From positions 124,001 to 188,000 of the forward strand of contig NZ_JAAKEL010000003.1 of the NCBI RefSeq assembly GCF_011039205.1: a DNA stretch of 64,000 nucleotides, read 5' to 3'. Positions 44,405-51,774 of this stretch are shown here, piece after piece (positions within the stretch are counted from its first letter, which is position 1; the number at the start of each line of letters is the position of its first letter). The DNA comes from Dysgonomonas sp. ZJ279 (GTDB taxonomy: Bacteria; Bacteroidota; Bacteroidia; Bacteroidales; Dysgonomonadaceae). The notes below the pieces were generated by a model. The model saw only the letters and a list, made by a program, of their open reading frames with translations. It was not told where the DNA came from and searched no databases. Made by a program: the position numbers and the translations under genes.

Positions 44405-47077
44405 TCACCCTGTGTTCCGCATTCCTGCTGCAATACCCGATATAGTAATCATCAGAGCCAATTCGAGTTGAGGCGAATGATTCTCATCTTTACGGCAACG
44501 ATGTAATAGTTCTACTTGTAACAGATTCAACGGGTTAGTATAAATATTACGCATTGCAATATTTTCAGCAACCGAAGGCAGACTCTCCATTAGGTATTCA
44601 TCATCAGATATGGCAAGAATTGTTTTTATATCTTCCTGCAACTGTGTTCTGAGTTTCTTACCCAATTCAAGTGATTTAGAATCGTCTACTAATCTTTGAT
44701 CGTAATATTCAGATATGCGGGAATCGGCTTTAGCGAATACCATTTCGAGCATGCTTATACGTGTTCCGAAGAAAGGCCAGTCTTTATACATTTTCTTCAA
44801 TGTATCTGCTTTACCTTCGTTGATAGCATGTTGTAAAGCAGCTCCTGCTCCTAACCAAGCCGGCATCATCAGTCTGTTCTGAGTCCAGCCGAATATCCAA
44901 GGTATGGCGCGTAAACTCTCTACACCGCCATTCGGACGGCGTTTAGCAGGACGAGAGCCTAGGGGTAGTTTGCCTAACTCTGATTCGGGTGTAGCGCTAT
45001 AAAAATACGGAATGAAATCAGGATCTCTACGTACTACTCCTTGGTATTGCTCGCACGATATACCGGATAGCTGATCCATCAGTTCTCTCCACTCTTGTTT
45101 AGGAGCAGGAGGGGGTAGAAGATTAGCTTCCAGAATGGCATCGGTGTATAGAGATAGTGTTTTGATAGCAAGGTCGGGTAAACCCAATTTGAAGCGGATC
45201 ATTTCACCTTGTTCCGTTACGCGAAGCCCACCTTTTAATGAGCCCGGAGGTTGCGAAAATAAAGCGACTTTAGCAGGGCCACCACCACGACCGACTGTAC
45301 CACCGCGACCATGAAATAGCGTAAGAGTAATACCGGCTTCTTCGCAGGTTTTGATCAGCGCTTCCTGTGCGCTGTATTGTGCCCATCCCGCAGCTAGTGC
45401 TCCGGCATCTTTAGCTGAGTCGGAGTAACCGATCATTATCATCTGTTTGTTTTCGATGATACCTTTATACCAACTTACATTAAACAGATCCTGCATTATT
45501 TTATTTGCATTATTCAAGTCGTTCAGAGTCTCGAATAATGGGGTTACAGGTATTGTATATGGGCAATCAGCTTCTTTTAGCAATAAGTATACTGCAAGAA
45601 TATCGGACGGTGTACGTGTCATCGAAATCACGTATGTAGGAATTGCTCCTTTAGGTGTTTGCGCGATGACTTTGCATGTGTCCAATACCTCTTTGGTTTC
45701 AGGGCTGGGTTCCCAGTTGTGAGGGATCAACGGACGTTTAGAGTTTAGTTCCTTTATCAGGAAGATTTGTTTCTCGTCTTCTGTCCACGCCATGTAATCT
45801 CCTAATCCAAGATAGCGGGTCAATTCAGAAAGTGCTTCCGAATGGTTGGTGCTCTCCTGACGAATATCTATTTGAACCAAAGTCAGTCCAAAGCAACGTA
45901 CCCGACGAAGCGTGTCTAAAAGTTTATCATCGGCTATGATCTGCATATTACATGCCACTAACGATTTGTAGCATGCGTATAATGGTTCCCATAGTTGCTC
46001 GTTATGTATAAGAATATCGTCTGTCAGCTCGGGATTCTTCCCTTCGATAGAAGCGTCCAGATACAGAACTGTTTTCTTTAGTTTTGTACGTAGACGTTTC
46101 ATCAACTCACGATAAGGTTCTTGTATCTCGTTGTCTTGTATATATTCTCTGAATTCGTCAGTACATACCGACATGGAGAGTTCTTTCACAAGAATTTCAG
46201 TATCATTTAAGAAAAGCTTTGCTGCTCTTTTTCTGCTATCTAGTAATACATCTCTTGTAACAGTAGAAGTTACGTTCGGATTACCATCACGGTCTCCACC
46301 CATCCACGAAGAAAAGTGTATCGGGCGCGCGTCGATCGGAAATCTGAACGACATTGTTTTCTGCATTTGCTCTTCTAGCTCTCGCAGGTAGCTAGGTACA
46401 GCTTCCCATAGACTATTTTCTACAACTTCATACCCCCATTTTGCTTCCTCATTAGGAGTCGGACGGCGTTGGCGTATTTCGTCGGTATACCAGTATTGAG
46501 CTATCAATTGTTTTAATCGACGCAATATCTGAGTCTTTTGATAATCCGCTAAATCGTCATGGTCTAATTGGGCAAGACAGGCATCTACTTGGTTCAAGTT
46601 ATTGATAAGAGATCGTCTGTTTATTTCAGTAGGGTGCGCAGTCAATACCAAGTCGATAGATATTTTTTCTATCGATTCTCTGATTTGCTCATCACTTAAA
46701 TTAGCTGCTTTCAATTTCTCATAAATAGCAGGGAATTCTACCGGATTCTCAGCTCCCTGAGCATGAGGCGATACGCTATCATACTGTTCTGCAGTATTGG
46801 TCAGATTCAGAAATTGATTGAAAGATCTGGCTACCGGTAAAAATTCTTCATCTTTCAGATTTTGAAGTGTTTTTACCAATTCTTTATGCGATTCTACATC
46901 GCCTCCATGTGATGCTTTTGATAGACGTCTGATTTTTTCTATCAATGCTAACATCTCCTCCCCTTGGGCCGTTGCTATTGTTTTACCAAGTAGATTGCCA
47001 AGTAGTTTGATGTTTTCGTGCATCAACGTTTTTCCATTGCTCATAGGCTTGTTTTTTATTAGTTCACTATGATTCAT
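44405..47077 (-). CDS. ppc: Phosphoenolpyruvate carboxylase
   Basis: Ppc carboxylates PEP to oxaloacetate, feeding the reductive branch toward succinate. The catalytic His148 lies in [13 protein letters not shown], the glycine loop in [13 protein letters not shown] near residue 590, the substrate region in FHGRGG and [10 protein letters not shown] near 555, and the invariant C-terminus ends in MRNTG. The length of 890 is typical. The first residues ([16 protein letters not shown]) are weakly conserved, so the start could be one of several ATGs. A PEP-carboxykinase-like gene lies 88 bases upstream on the same strand, so the two may be co-transcribed. Confidence 0.96.
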   Translation of the reverse strand: MNHSELIKNKPMSNGKTLMHENIKLLGNLLGKTIATAQGEEMLALIEKIRRLSKASHGGDVESHKELVKTLQNLKDEEFLPVARSFNQFLNLTNTAEQYDSVSPHAQGAENPVEFPAIYEKLKAANLSDEQIRESIEKISIDLVLTAHPTEINRRSLINNLNQVDACLAQLDHDDLADYQKTQILRRLKQLIAQYWYTDEIRQRRPTPNEEAKWGYEVVENSLWEAVPSYLRELEEQMQKTMSFRFPIDARPIHFSSWMGGDRDGNPNVTSTVTRDVLLDSRKRAAKLFLNDTEILVKELSMSVCTDEFREYIQDNEIQEPYRELMKRLRTKLKKTVLYLDASIEGKNPELTDDILIHNEQLWEPLYACYKSLVACNMQIIADDKLLDTLRRVRCFGLTLVQIDIRQESTNHSEALSELTRYLGLGDYMAWTEDEKQIFLIKELNSKRPLIPHNWEPSPETKEVLDTCKVIAQTPKGAIPTYVISMTRTPSDILAVYLLLKEADCPYTIPVTPLFETLNDLNNANKIMQDLFNVSWYKGIIENKQMIMIGYSDSAKDAGALAAGWAQYSAQEALIKTCEEAGITLTLFHGRGGTVGRGGGPAKVALFSQPPGSLKGGLRVTEQGEMIRFKLGLPDLAIKTLSLYTDAILEANLLPPPAPKQEWRELMDQLSGISCEQYQGVVRRDPDFIPYFYSATPESELGKLPLGSRPAKRRPNGGVESLRAIPWIFGWTQNRLMMPAWLGAGAALQHAINEGKADTLKKMYKDWPFFGTRISMLEMVFAKADSRISEYYDQRLVDDSKSLELGKKLRTQLQEDIKTILAISDDEYLMESLPSVAENIAMRNIYTNPLNLLQVELLHRCRKDENHSPQLELALMITISGIAAGMRNTG

Positions 47078-47165
47078 AGTCTTGTTCTAAACATTAATAT
47101 GCGGGTAAATGTTCGATGGATTTATAGTGTCTTCCTCTACACCACTTACATTTACCCTATATATT

Positions 47166-48896
47166 TTATTTGTTTATCAATGTAAATAGCTCTTCGGCAG
47201 CTTCGCGAGGACCATCTTTTGCACGGCCGTCGATAGCTAATGAAGTGTGAATTTCTCCGATTTTAACACCATTTTTGTGCATGTCGGTGAAATATTGATG
47301 AATAAGTTTCTGTGCAACTTCTTTCTCCTGTACCGGTCCGAATGGATTGGCGAAATACGATTTCACGAGGCCTTTTTCGGTTGTGGTTCCTTTTGCTTTA
47401 CGGGCGCCATCTTCAAATACTTTTATTGCATCCGGTAGATTGGTGAAGAAACTGATTTTATCAATCGATTCAGCATAGTTATTTGCGTAAAGGAAGTAAT
47501 CTACTTTATATCCTCTCGAAATAATATCGTAAGTAGCTGCCGGTATTGTTACACGCGCATTTATTTTATCGGGATTGGTATAGATACCTCTGTCTAATTG
47601 TGCAAAAGCATAAGCAGGATCAAGATCATCTACACGTACAAATGCACCGATCTCAGTACCGTAGCCTTTAATCGTACCATCTTCTTCTTTCTTCAGATAA
47701 CCCATGTCATCGAATATGATACGCATGTGGCGTATATAACTTTCGTTCAAAGAGCGGAAGGCTTCCAGACTTTCCGATTTTCCAGCGCCACTATCTCCCA
47801 TAATGATGATGTTCGCCTCTTTACCGTTCTTCAATGCTATATTTACCATAGCACCATGAATAGGAAGACGATCGTTTTCCATTTGCTTGATGTTGTGCAA
47901 TGTAAGCAACATCTTTTTCATGTATCCAAAATAATCGATTTCGTCGCAGTGGTTAGCATATCCTATCAGAATGTCATTCTTTTTATCTTTATAGTAGAAT
48001 GTTCGTTTCTCATCATGTCCGTCAGGATATCCGAACAGGTATATCATATCGGGTTTTTTACCAATATATTCGCTTTCTTTAGCTAATTCGAACAGATTGG
48101 ATAAGCTGAATCCGTGAGACATGAAATCCTTGTGGAAATAAACGAATGTGAGCATATTACCTACTTTGGCAGGGAACAAGAACCAGTCGCTTTCATTTAG
48201 AACAATATTCTCTAACGGATTTTCTTTATGCTCCTGAAAGATACCATCGCGAGTATTTCTTTTTGTGTAAGAAATAAACGGAGGGTTGAATACTACCGAT
48301 GTGATAAACGGTATTGTAGTTAACCCATTGTATTCAATAGGGCAGTTCCACGATATGTCGCTAAGGGTAAGTCCTGCATTTGCACCGGCTATTAATTGGC
48401 GGTATACATGATGTTGATAGCCCATAACAGTTTCTTCAACACGTCTGTATAGTGATAGTACCAATTCGTTAAATAATTCGTTTGCCTGAATGAAACGAAC
48501 ACTTTGCAATCCATCACCAATAATGCTATTGTGTACTATGGTATAACGTTCGAGTTTGCGCCAGAATGTATATAAAAGTTCTATCAGTTCTATGAATAAG
48601 TCTTTATCTTCGAAAAAGATATTGTATTTATTATCAACCCTCATTACTTCTTCGGTGTCGCAAACCGAAAGAAGCTTAAATACTTCGATCAACGTTTTAG
48701 CAAATACATCATCAGTCTTGAATGTTTTGATATAAAAATCGTAGATGATCACATCTTCTTTTTTCAATTTCTTAATAAAAGTTTCTATAACTTTATTAAA
48801 CCCGTAACTGCAAAGTATTTTTTGACGAGAGTCGCAATATTTCAATGTGAAATTGATAATTGCCTTACCTTCACTTAGAGTAAATTCTTGTAACAT
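47166..48896 (-). CDS. PEP-carboxykinase-like P-loop protein
   Basis: This 576-residue soluble protein has a C-terminal half that looks like ATP-type PEP carboxykinase. The P-loop is GDSGAGKSE at residues 367-375 (PEPCK: GLSGTGKT; HPr kinase: GDSGxGKS). His347 in IHGAMVNI and Asp396-Asp397 in RIIFDDMGY sit where PEPCK has its metal-binding His and Asp, and KAKGTTTEKGLVKSYFANPFGP mirrors the PEPCK block AGTERGV...FGAPF. The first 330 residues do not resemble classical PEPCK. The gene lies just upstream of ppc on the same strand. It may be a divergent carboxykinase or a protein kinase of the HPr-kinase/PEPCK superfamily; I cannot decide between these. Confidence 0.7.
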   Translation of the reverse strand: MLQEFTLSEGKAIINFTLKYCDSRQKILCSYGFNKVIETFIKKLKKEDVIIYDFYIKTFKTDDVFAKTLIEVFKLLSVCDTEEVMRVDNKYNIFFEDKDLFIELIELLYTFWRKLERYTIVHNSIIGDGLQSVRFIQANELFNELVLSLYRRVEETVMGYQHHVYRQLIAGANAGLTLSDISWNCPIEYNGLTTIPFITSVVFNPPFISYTKRNTRDGIFQEHKENPLENIVLNESDWFLFPAKVGNMLTFVYFHKDFMSHGFSLSNLFELAKESEYIGKKPDMIYLFGYPDGHDEKRTFYYKDKKNDILIGYANHCDEIDYFGYMKKMLLTLHNIKQMENDRLPIHGAMVNIALKNGKEANIIIMGDSGAGKSESLEAFRSLNESYIRHMRIIFDDMGYLKKEEDGTIKGYGTEIGAFVRVDDLDPAYAFAQLDRGIYTNPDKINARVTIPAATYDIISRGYKVDYFLYANNYAESIDKISFFTNLPDAIKVFEDGARKAKGTTTEKGLVKSYFANPFGPVQEKEVAQKLIHQYFTDMHKNGVKIGEIHTSLAIDGRAKDGPREAAEELFTLINK

Positions 48897-49154
48897 AGTG
48901 TTTTTATTACTTGTTTATTATATATATTATTCTTTTTTATTCCGCATTAAGAACCTCTTGCATAACTACCGATTATGCAAGAGATCATTAATTAGATCCA
49001 AGAAGGAATAAAGCTTCTATTCAGATCATGTTTTCTAGCATCAAATTTAATCAAACTTACCTATACATCTTAACTAATTATTGACTTATTTTTAAGGATT
49101 ATGTGAATAAAAACTAAGTTTTTCGTATATCTCTGTTTTATAGACGGATATTGC
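48897..49154. other. Leader region of the PEPCK-like gene
   Basis: This gap of 258 bases holds an 11-base perfect hairpin (arms 48955-48965 and 48973-48983, 7-base loop), the -7 candidate at 49052-49059, and otherwise AT-rich sequence. The hairpin would lie in the 5' leader of the PEPCK-like mRNA, about 60 bases before its start. It lacks a T-run on either side, so it may be a regulatory element and not a terminator. Confidence 0.4.
49052..49059 (-). promoter_or_regulatory. Candidate promoter of the PEPCK-like gene (-7 box TAAGTTTG)
   Basis: Exact TAnnTTTG match on the minus strand, giving a leader of about 150 bases; the -33 region is a weak match. Confidence 0.4.
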
Positions 49155-49385
49155 TTAGCCGATTTTTGCTTTATTTATTTTTTCAAGATATGCTGGATTA
49201 ATAACGCAAGCATTAAAGTATGCATTTGTTTCTTTCAGGCACTCGGGGCATAAACAGTTGTCATAATTGTCTTTTATGTAATCTCTTACTCCGCTATTCA
49301 AGCTTATTCTTGAGCATTGGCACAACTCTATTCTGTCTTCTCTACAAGCGAATGCAGTAGAGCATTTCTGGCATATTTTTTTCAT
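49155..49385 (-). CDS. Small Cys-rich (CWC-like) protein
   Basis: This 76-residue protein has eight cysteines. The N-terminal half KKICQKCSTAFACREDRIELCQCS has the spacing CxxC...C...CxC of the Cys_rich_CWC family (PF14375), and CLCPECLKE supplies a further CxCxxC group. These would bind one or two zinc ions. The function of the family is not known. The first gene downstream of the cobalamin riboswitch on the minus strand is this one, with about 310 bases between the riboswitch and the start codon and no consensus -7 box in that gap. Control by cobalamin is therefore possible but unproven. Confidence 0.82.
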   Translation of the reverse strand: MKKICQKCSTAFACREDRIELCQCSRISLNSGVRDYIKDNYDNCLCPECLKETNAYFNACVINPAYLEKINKAKIG

Positions 49386-49694
49386 AATCTGAATTTTTTA
49401 ATTAAACATTCTCTTTGATGATCTCTATTGTATTTTAGGAATCTCTTTCTTTGATTATTATATTATCATTTGTCAATCTCTTTCCCTTAAAAGGAGGGGA
49501 GAATAGAGCTAGACTAAACTGGATGATATCTTTATCGAAAGATATTGCATACAGCGTCTATATCTGAAAAATCATATATGCCTGATGGCTGCGCTTGTAA
49601 TGAAACAAGCATCTATGAATTTTCTCTAATAATGTAAAATAATAATTTAACTTACTATCTCTGTCCTTTATCGCGAAAGACGAAATCTATGTTT
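49386..49694. other. Long gap between the cobalamin riboswitch and the Cys-rich gene
   Basis: On the minus strand the riboswitch is followed by a hairpin GTCTTTCGCGATAAAGGAC at 49663-49681 (U-rich and A-rich arms around a CGCGAT loop), a likely expression platform. Further on lies a 26-codon ATG-started ORF at 49532-49612, directly preceded by an in-frame stop and without known homologs, a small hairpin at 49597-49614 and another at 49527-49546. Nothing here is a gene I can support. The gap could be a long leader or the remains of a lost cobalamin-related gene. Confidence 0.4.
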
Positions 49695-49742
49695 ATTGGC
49701 AGGTCTTCTGACTCACTCTTGTTTTGTACTACCTTCCCATCA

Positions 49743-49777
49743 TATCAGTTATCAATTATCAGTTATCAGTTATCAAC
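49743..49777. repeat. Five heptamer repeats TATCAGT inside the riboswitch
   Basis: Five tandem 7-base units (TATCAGT, TATCAAT, TATCAGT, TATCAGT, TATCAAC) lie in the variable arm of the cobalamin riboswitch. Confidence 0.9.
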
Positions 49778-49785
49778 TAAATTAT

Positions 49786-49813
49786 TGTTTACTGTTTACT
49801 GTTTACTGTTCAC
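49786..49813. repeat. Four heptamer repeats TGTTTAC inside the riboswitch
   Basis: Four tandem 7-base units (TGTTTAC three times, then TGTTCAC) lie 8 bases from the first block. In the RNA, CAGT in one block can pair with ACTG in the other at every seventh base, so the two blocks can fold as an imperfect ladder-like stem. Confidence 0.9.
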
Positions 49814-49949
49814 TGTTTCTGACAGTGGTTGGGGCTTTGTACAAACACTATTGTAGAGTTTACAGCAGCGCGACTGTTCAGGACTTACACCTGATTCCCT
49901 TTTCATTACTCATCCGAAGATTGCGGATTATGTAACACCAATTCAAAAG

Positions 49950-49980
49950 CAAAGTTATTTAATAAAAAATAATATGCAAT
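49950..49980 (-). promoter_or_regulatory. Promoter of the cobalamin riboswitch transcript
   Basis: On the minus strand ATTG (49977-49980, three of four bases of TTTG), 19 bases, then TAACTTTG (49950-49957, exact). Transcription would start about 7 bases on, next to the first base of P1 at 49942. Confidence 0.7.
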
Positions 49981-50010
49981 ATTTTTTAGAAAAAGTTATT
50001 GACAAAGAAA

Positions 50011-50039
50011 AATGCCTTACAGTTTATCTGCAAGGCATT
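50011..50039 (-). terminator. Terminator of the rplY-pth-hslR operon
   Basis: An 8-base perfect stem (50011-50018 with 50032-50039) followed on the minus strand by TTTTTC; it lies 21 bases after the hslR stop. Confidence 0.8.
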
Positions 50040-50059
50040 AATTATTGGGGTTGTATTTG

Positions 50060-50488
50060 TTATTCATTATCCAGATCCCATTCGTCAAAAAATGAGTAGT
50101 CGTCGGAGAATTGTTCCAATTCGCGACGGTCTTTTTTTGTGGGTCTGCCTGTGCCTCGGGCACGGTCTACAAAGCCGCTGGCTTTTGACAATTCGAGTAT
50201 CTCCAGTTGAGAGGCAGGTGTTACATCCTTCATGAATCCGGAAACAAGTTTTGCTCCCATTCTTCTTTCTGTAAGATCAAGCACCTCGAATGAGTAGGTA
50301 ATAGGCTGTTTGCGTATCTCAATGATGTCGCCGACCTTAACCATACGCGATGGTTTAATGTTCATGCCTTTCATCGTGATGCGTCCTTTTTTACACGCTT
50401 CGATAGCAATGGTACGTGTTTTGAACAGGCGTACAGCCCACAGCCATTTATCTATTCTTACTTCGCTTTTTCCTTCTTTTTCAGCCAT
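50060..50488 (-). CDS. hslR: S4-domain RNA-binding protein, Hsp15-like
   Basis: Hsp15-type proteins bind 50S subunits that carry a stranded peptidyl-tRNA after heat shock and help recycle them. The S4 domain is plain: RIDKWLWAVRLFKTRTIAIEACKKGRITMKGMNIKPSRMVKVGDIIEI, starting near residue 11. The rest is a basic linker and an acidic C-terminus (DDYSFFDEWDLDNE). The start MAEKEGK at 50488 is 12 bases after the pth stop; an ATG three codons upstream is possible. It is the last gene of rplY-pth-hslR; a rescue factor next to peptidyl-tRNA hydrolase fits a shared ribosome-quality role. Confidence 0.9.
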   Translation of the reverse strand: MAEKEGKSEVRIDKWLWAVRLFKTRTIAIEACKKGRITMKGMNIKPSRMVKVGDIIEIRKQPITYSFEVLDLTERRMGAKLVSGFMKDVTPASQLEILELSKASGFVDRARGTGRPTKKDRRELEQFSDDYSFFDEWDLDNE

Positions 50489-50500
50489 GTCAATCAATCT

Positions 50501-51064
50501 TTATTTTTTATTATATTGATTCATCGTATTTTGGAGTCCAGCCAGACAGAAGCTCTTTATTATTTCCTCGCAGGTTGTAAATCTCTCTTTCAGGGCATCT
50601 TCTTCCTCTTTCGAGAATCGGCTGAGTACATAGTCTACCTGTGCTCCTTTGTTAAAGTCGCTGCCTATACCGAATCTTAAGCGGGCATAATTCTGAGTGC
50701 CAAGAGTTGTCTGGATGTGTTTTAATCCATTATGTCCGGCATCACTGCCTTTTCCTTTGAGGCGTAATGAGCCGAATGGTAACGCAAGGTCATCCACTAT
50801 AACAAGTAGATTCTCGATTGGAATCTTTTCTTGTTGCATCCAATAACGAATGGCATTACCGCTGAGGTTCATGTAAGTTGAAGGTTTTAGCAGGATGAGT
50901 GTTCTTCCTTTGACTTTCAATTCGGCAACCTCGCCGTAACGCTTGTCTGTAAAAACAATATTGGACGCTTCAGCTAAAGCGTCCAATATTCTGAATCCTA
51001 TATTGTGGCGGGTATAGTGGTATTCGCTACCAATATTACCTAAGCCGGCAATTAAGTATTTCAT
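50501..51064 (-). CDS. pth: Peptidyl-tRNA hydrolase
   Basis: Pth frees tRNA from peptidyl-tRNA that drops off ribosomes and is essential. The N-terminal [25 protein letters not shown] contains the catalytic His, followed by [15 protein letters not shown], the catalytic Asp region [11 protein letters not shown] and [15 protein letters not shown]. The 187-residue length is normal. It follows rplY by 21 bases and precedes hslR. Confidence 0.96.
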   Translation of the reverse strand: MKYLIAGLGNIGSEYHYTRHNIGFRILDALAEASNIVFTDKRYGEVAELKVKGRTLILLKPSTYMNLSGNAIRYWMQQEKIPIENLLVIVDDLALPFGSLRLKGKGSDAGHNGLKHIQTTLGTQNYARLRFGIGSDFNKGAQVDYVLSRFSKEEEDALKERFTTCEEIIKSFCLAGLQNTMNQYNKK

Positions 51065-51085
51065 TTGATTATTTTTCTAAATCAA

Positions 51086-51664
51086 TTAGCCATTTTTAGC
51101 TGCAAGACCTCTTGCTGCACGAGTCAATTGAACACGACATACAACTGCATTGCTGGCATTCAATAGCTCTAGGTTGTCGAAGCTTAGTTCGCCAACTTGT
51201 ACCGATTTTCCTAGTGCAAGCGGTGTTACGTCAACATGCAGTTTTTCAGGAATATCTTTGTAGAGAGCTTTAACTTTCAGTTTACGTAAGTCAAGAGATA
51301 GTTTACCCCCTGCTCTAACACCTTCTGCAAGTCCGTCAAGAACAACAGGAACTTCGATAGTTACCGGTTTGTTATCAAAGATGTGAAGGAAGTCAAGGTG
51401 AAGGATTGCATCAGTCACCGGATGTATTTGTACATCTTTAAGGATAGCTTTGTAGCTTGTTCCGTCAAGATTAAGATCGATAAGGAAAATCTCCGGAGTA
51501 TAGATCAATTTACGAACATCGCTGTTTGTAACTGAAAAGTGAATAGCTTTAGCATCTTCTCCACCATATATAATAGCAGGGATTTTGTCTTCTTTACGGA
51601 AAGCTTTAGTAGCTTTTTTACCTAGGTCGTTTCTTAGAGAACCTGTTAATTCAAATGTTTTCAT
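51086..51664 (-). CDS. rplY: 50S ribosomal protein L25/general stress protein Ctc
   Basis: This 192-residue protein is the long, two-domain (Ctc) form of bL25, which binds 5S rRNA. The N-terminal L25 domain has LTGSLRNDLGKKATKAFRKEDKIPAIIYGG, and the C-terminal beta-barrel domain (about 95-180) has KPVTIEVPVVLDGLAEGVRAGGKL. It is the first gene of the rplY-pth-hslR operon with a candidate promoter at 51742-51749. Confidence 0.95.
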   Translation of the reverse strand: MKTFELTGSLRNDLGKKATKAFRKEDKIPAIIYGGEDAKAIHFSVTNSDVRKLIYTPEIFLIDLNLDGTSYKAILKDVQIHPVTDAILHLDFLHIFDNKPVTIEVPVVLDGLAEGVRAGGKLSLDLRKLKVKALYKDIPEKLHVDVTPLALGKSVQVGELSFDNLELLNASNAVVCRVQLTRAARGLAAKNG

Positions 51665-51741
51665 CTTTTAATTTTAAATGTGTTACTCAAATCAAGGATT
51701 GCTTCCTTATTCCCATCACACGGGCTTATAATTAAGCGGTG

Positions 51742-51749
51742 CAAAGATA
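51742..51749 (-). promoter_or_regulatory. Candidate promoter of the rplY operon (-7 box TATCTTTG)
   Basis: Exact TAnnTTTG match on the minus strand, 78 bases upstream of the rplY start and just after the end of the glycosidase gene. Confidence 0.55.
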
Positions 51750-51774
51750 GACGTATTATTTTTATTTTCCTAAT

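Larger units (their letters stand above)
49695..49942 (-). ncRNA. Cobalamin riboswitch
   Basis: Read on the minus strand this region has the cobalamin aptamer landmarks in order: P1 5' strand ATTGG with GGTGTTACA (49931-49942), the core GAAAAGGGAATCAGGTG near 49890-49907, the B12-box-like GTCGCGCTGCTGT near 49862-49874 (consensus GCCACTGT with changes), GGGAAGG at 49733-49739, and the closing GTCAGAAGACCTGCC at 49698-49712, after which CCAAT (49695-49699) pairs with ATTGG to close P1. The variable arm holds two blocks of heptamer repeats. A -7/-33 promoter starts the transcript right at the aptamer. In Bacteroidetes such riboswitches normally repress B12 uptake or biosynthesis genes when cobalamin is plentiful. 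Confidence 0.92.

Noticed and set aside
49743-49813. CRISPR-like array from regular short repeats
   Set aside because: The units are 7 bases long and directly tandem without spacers, and they lie inside a cobalamin riboswitch.
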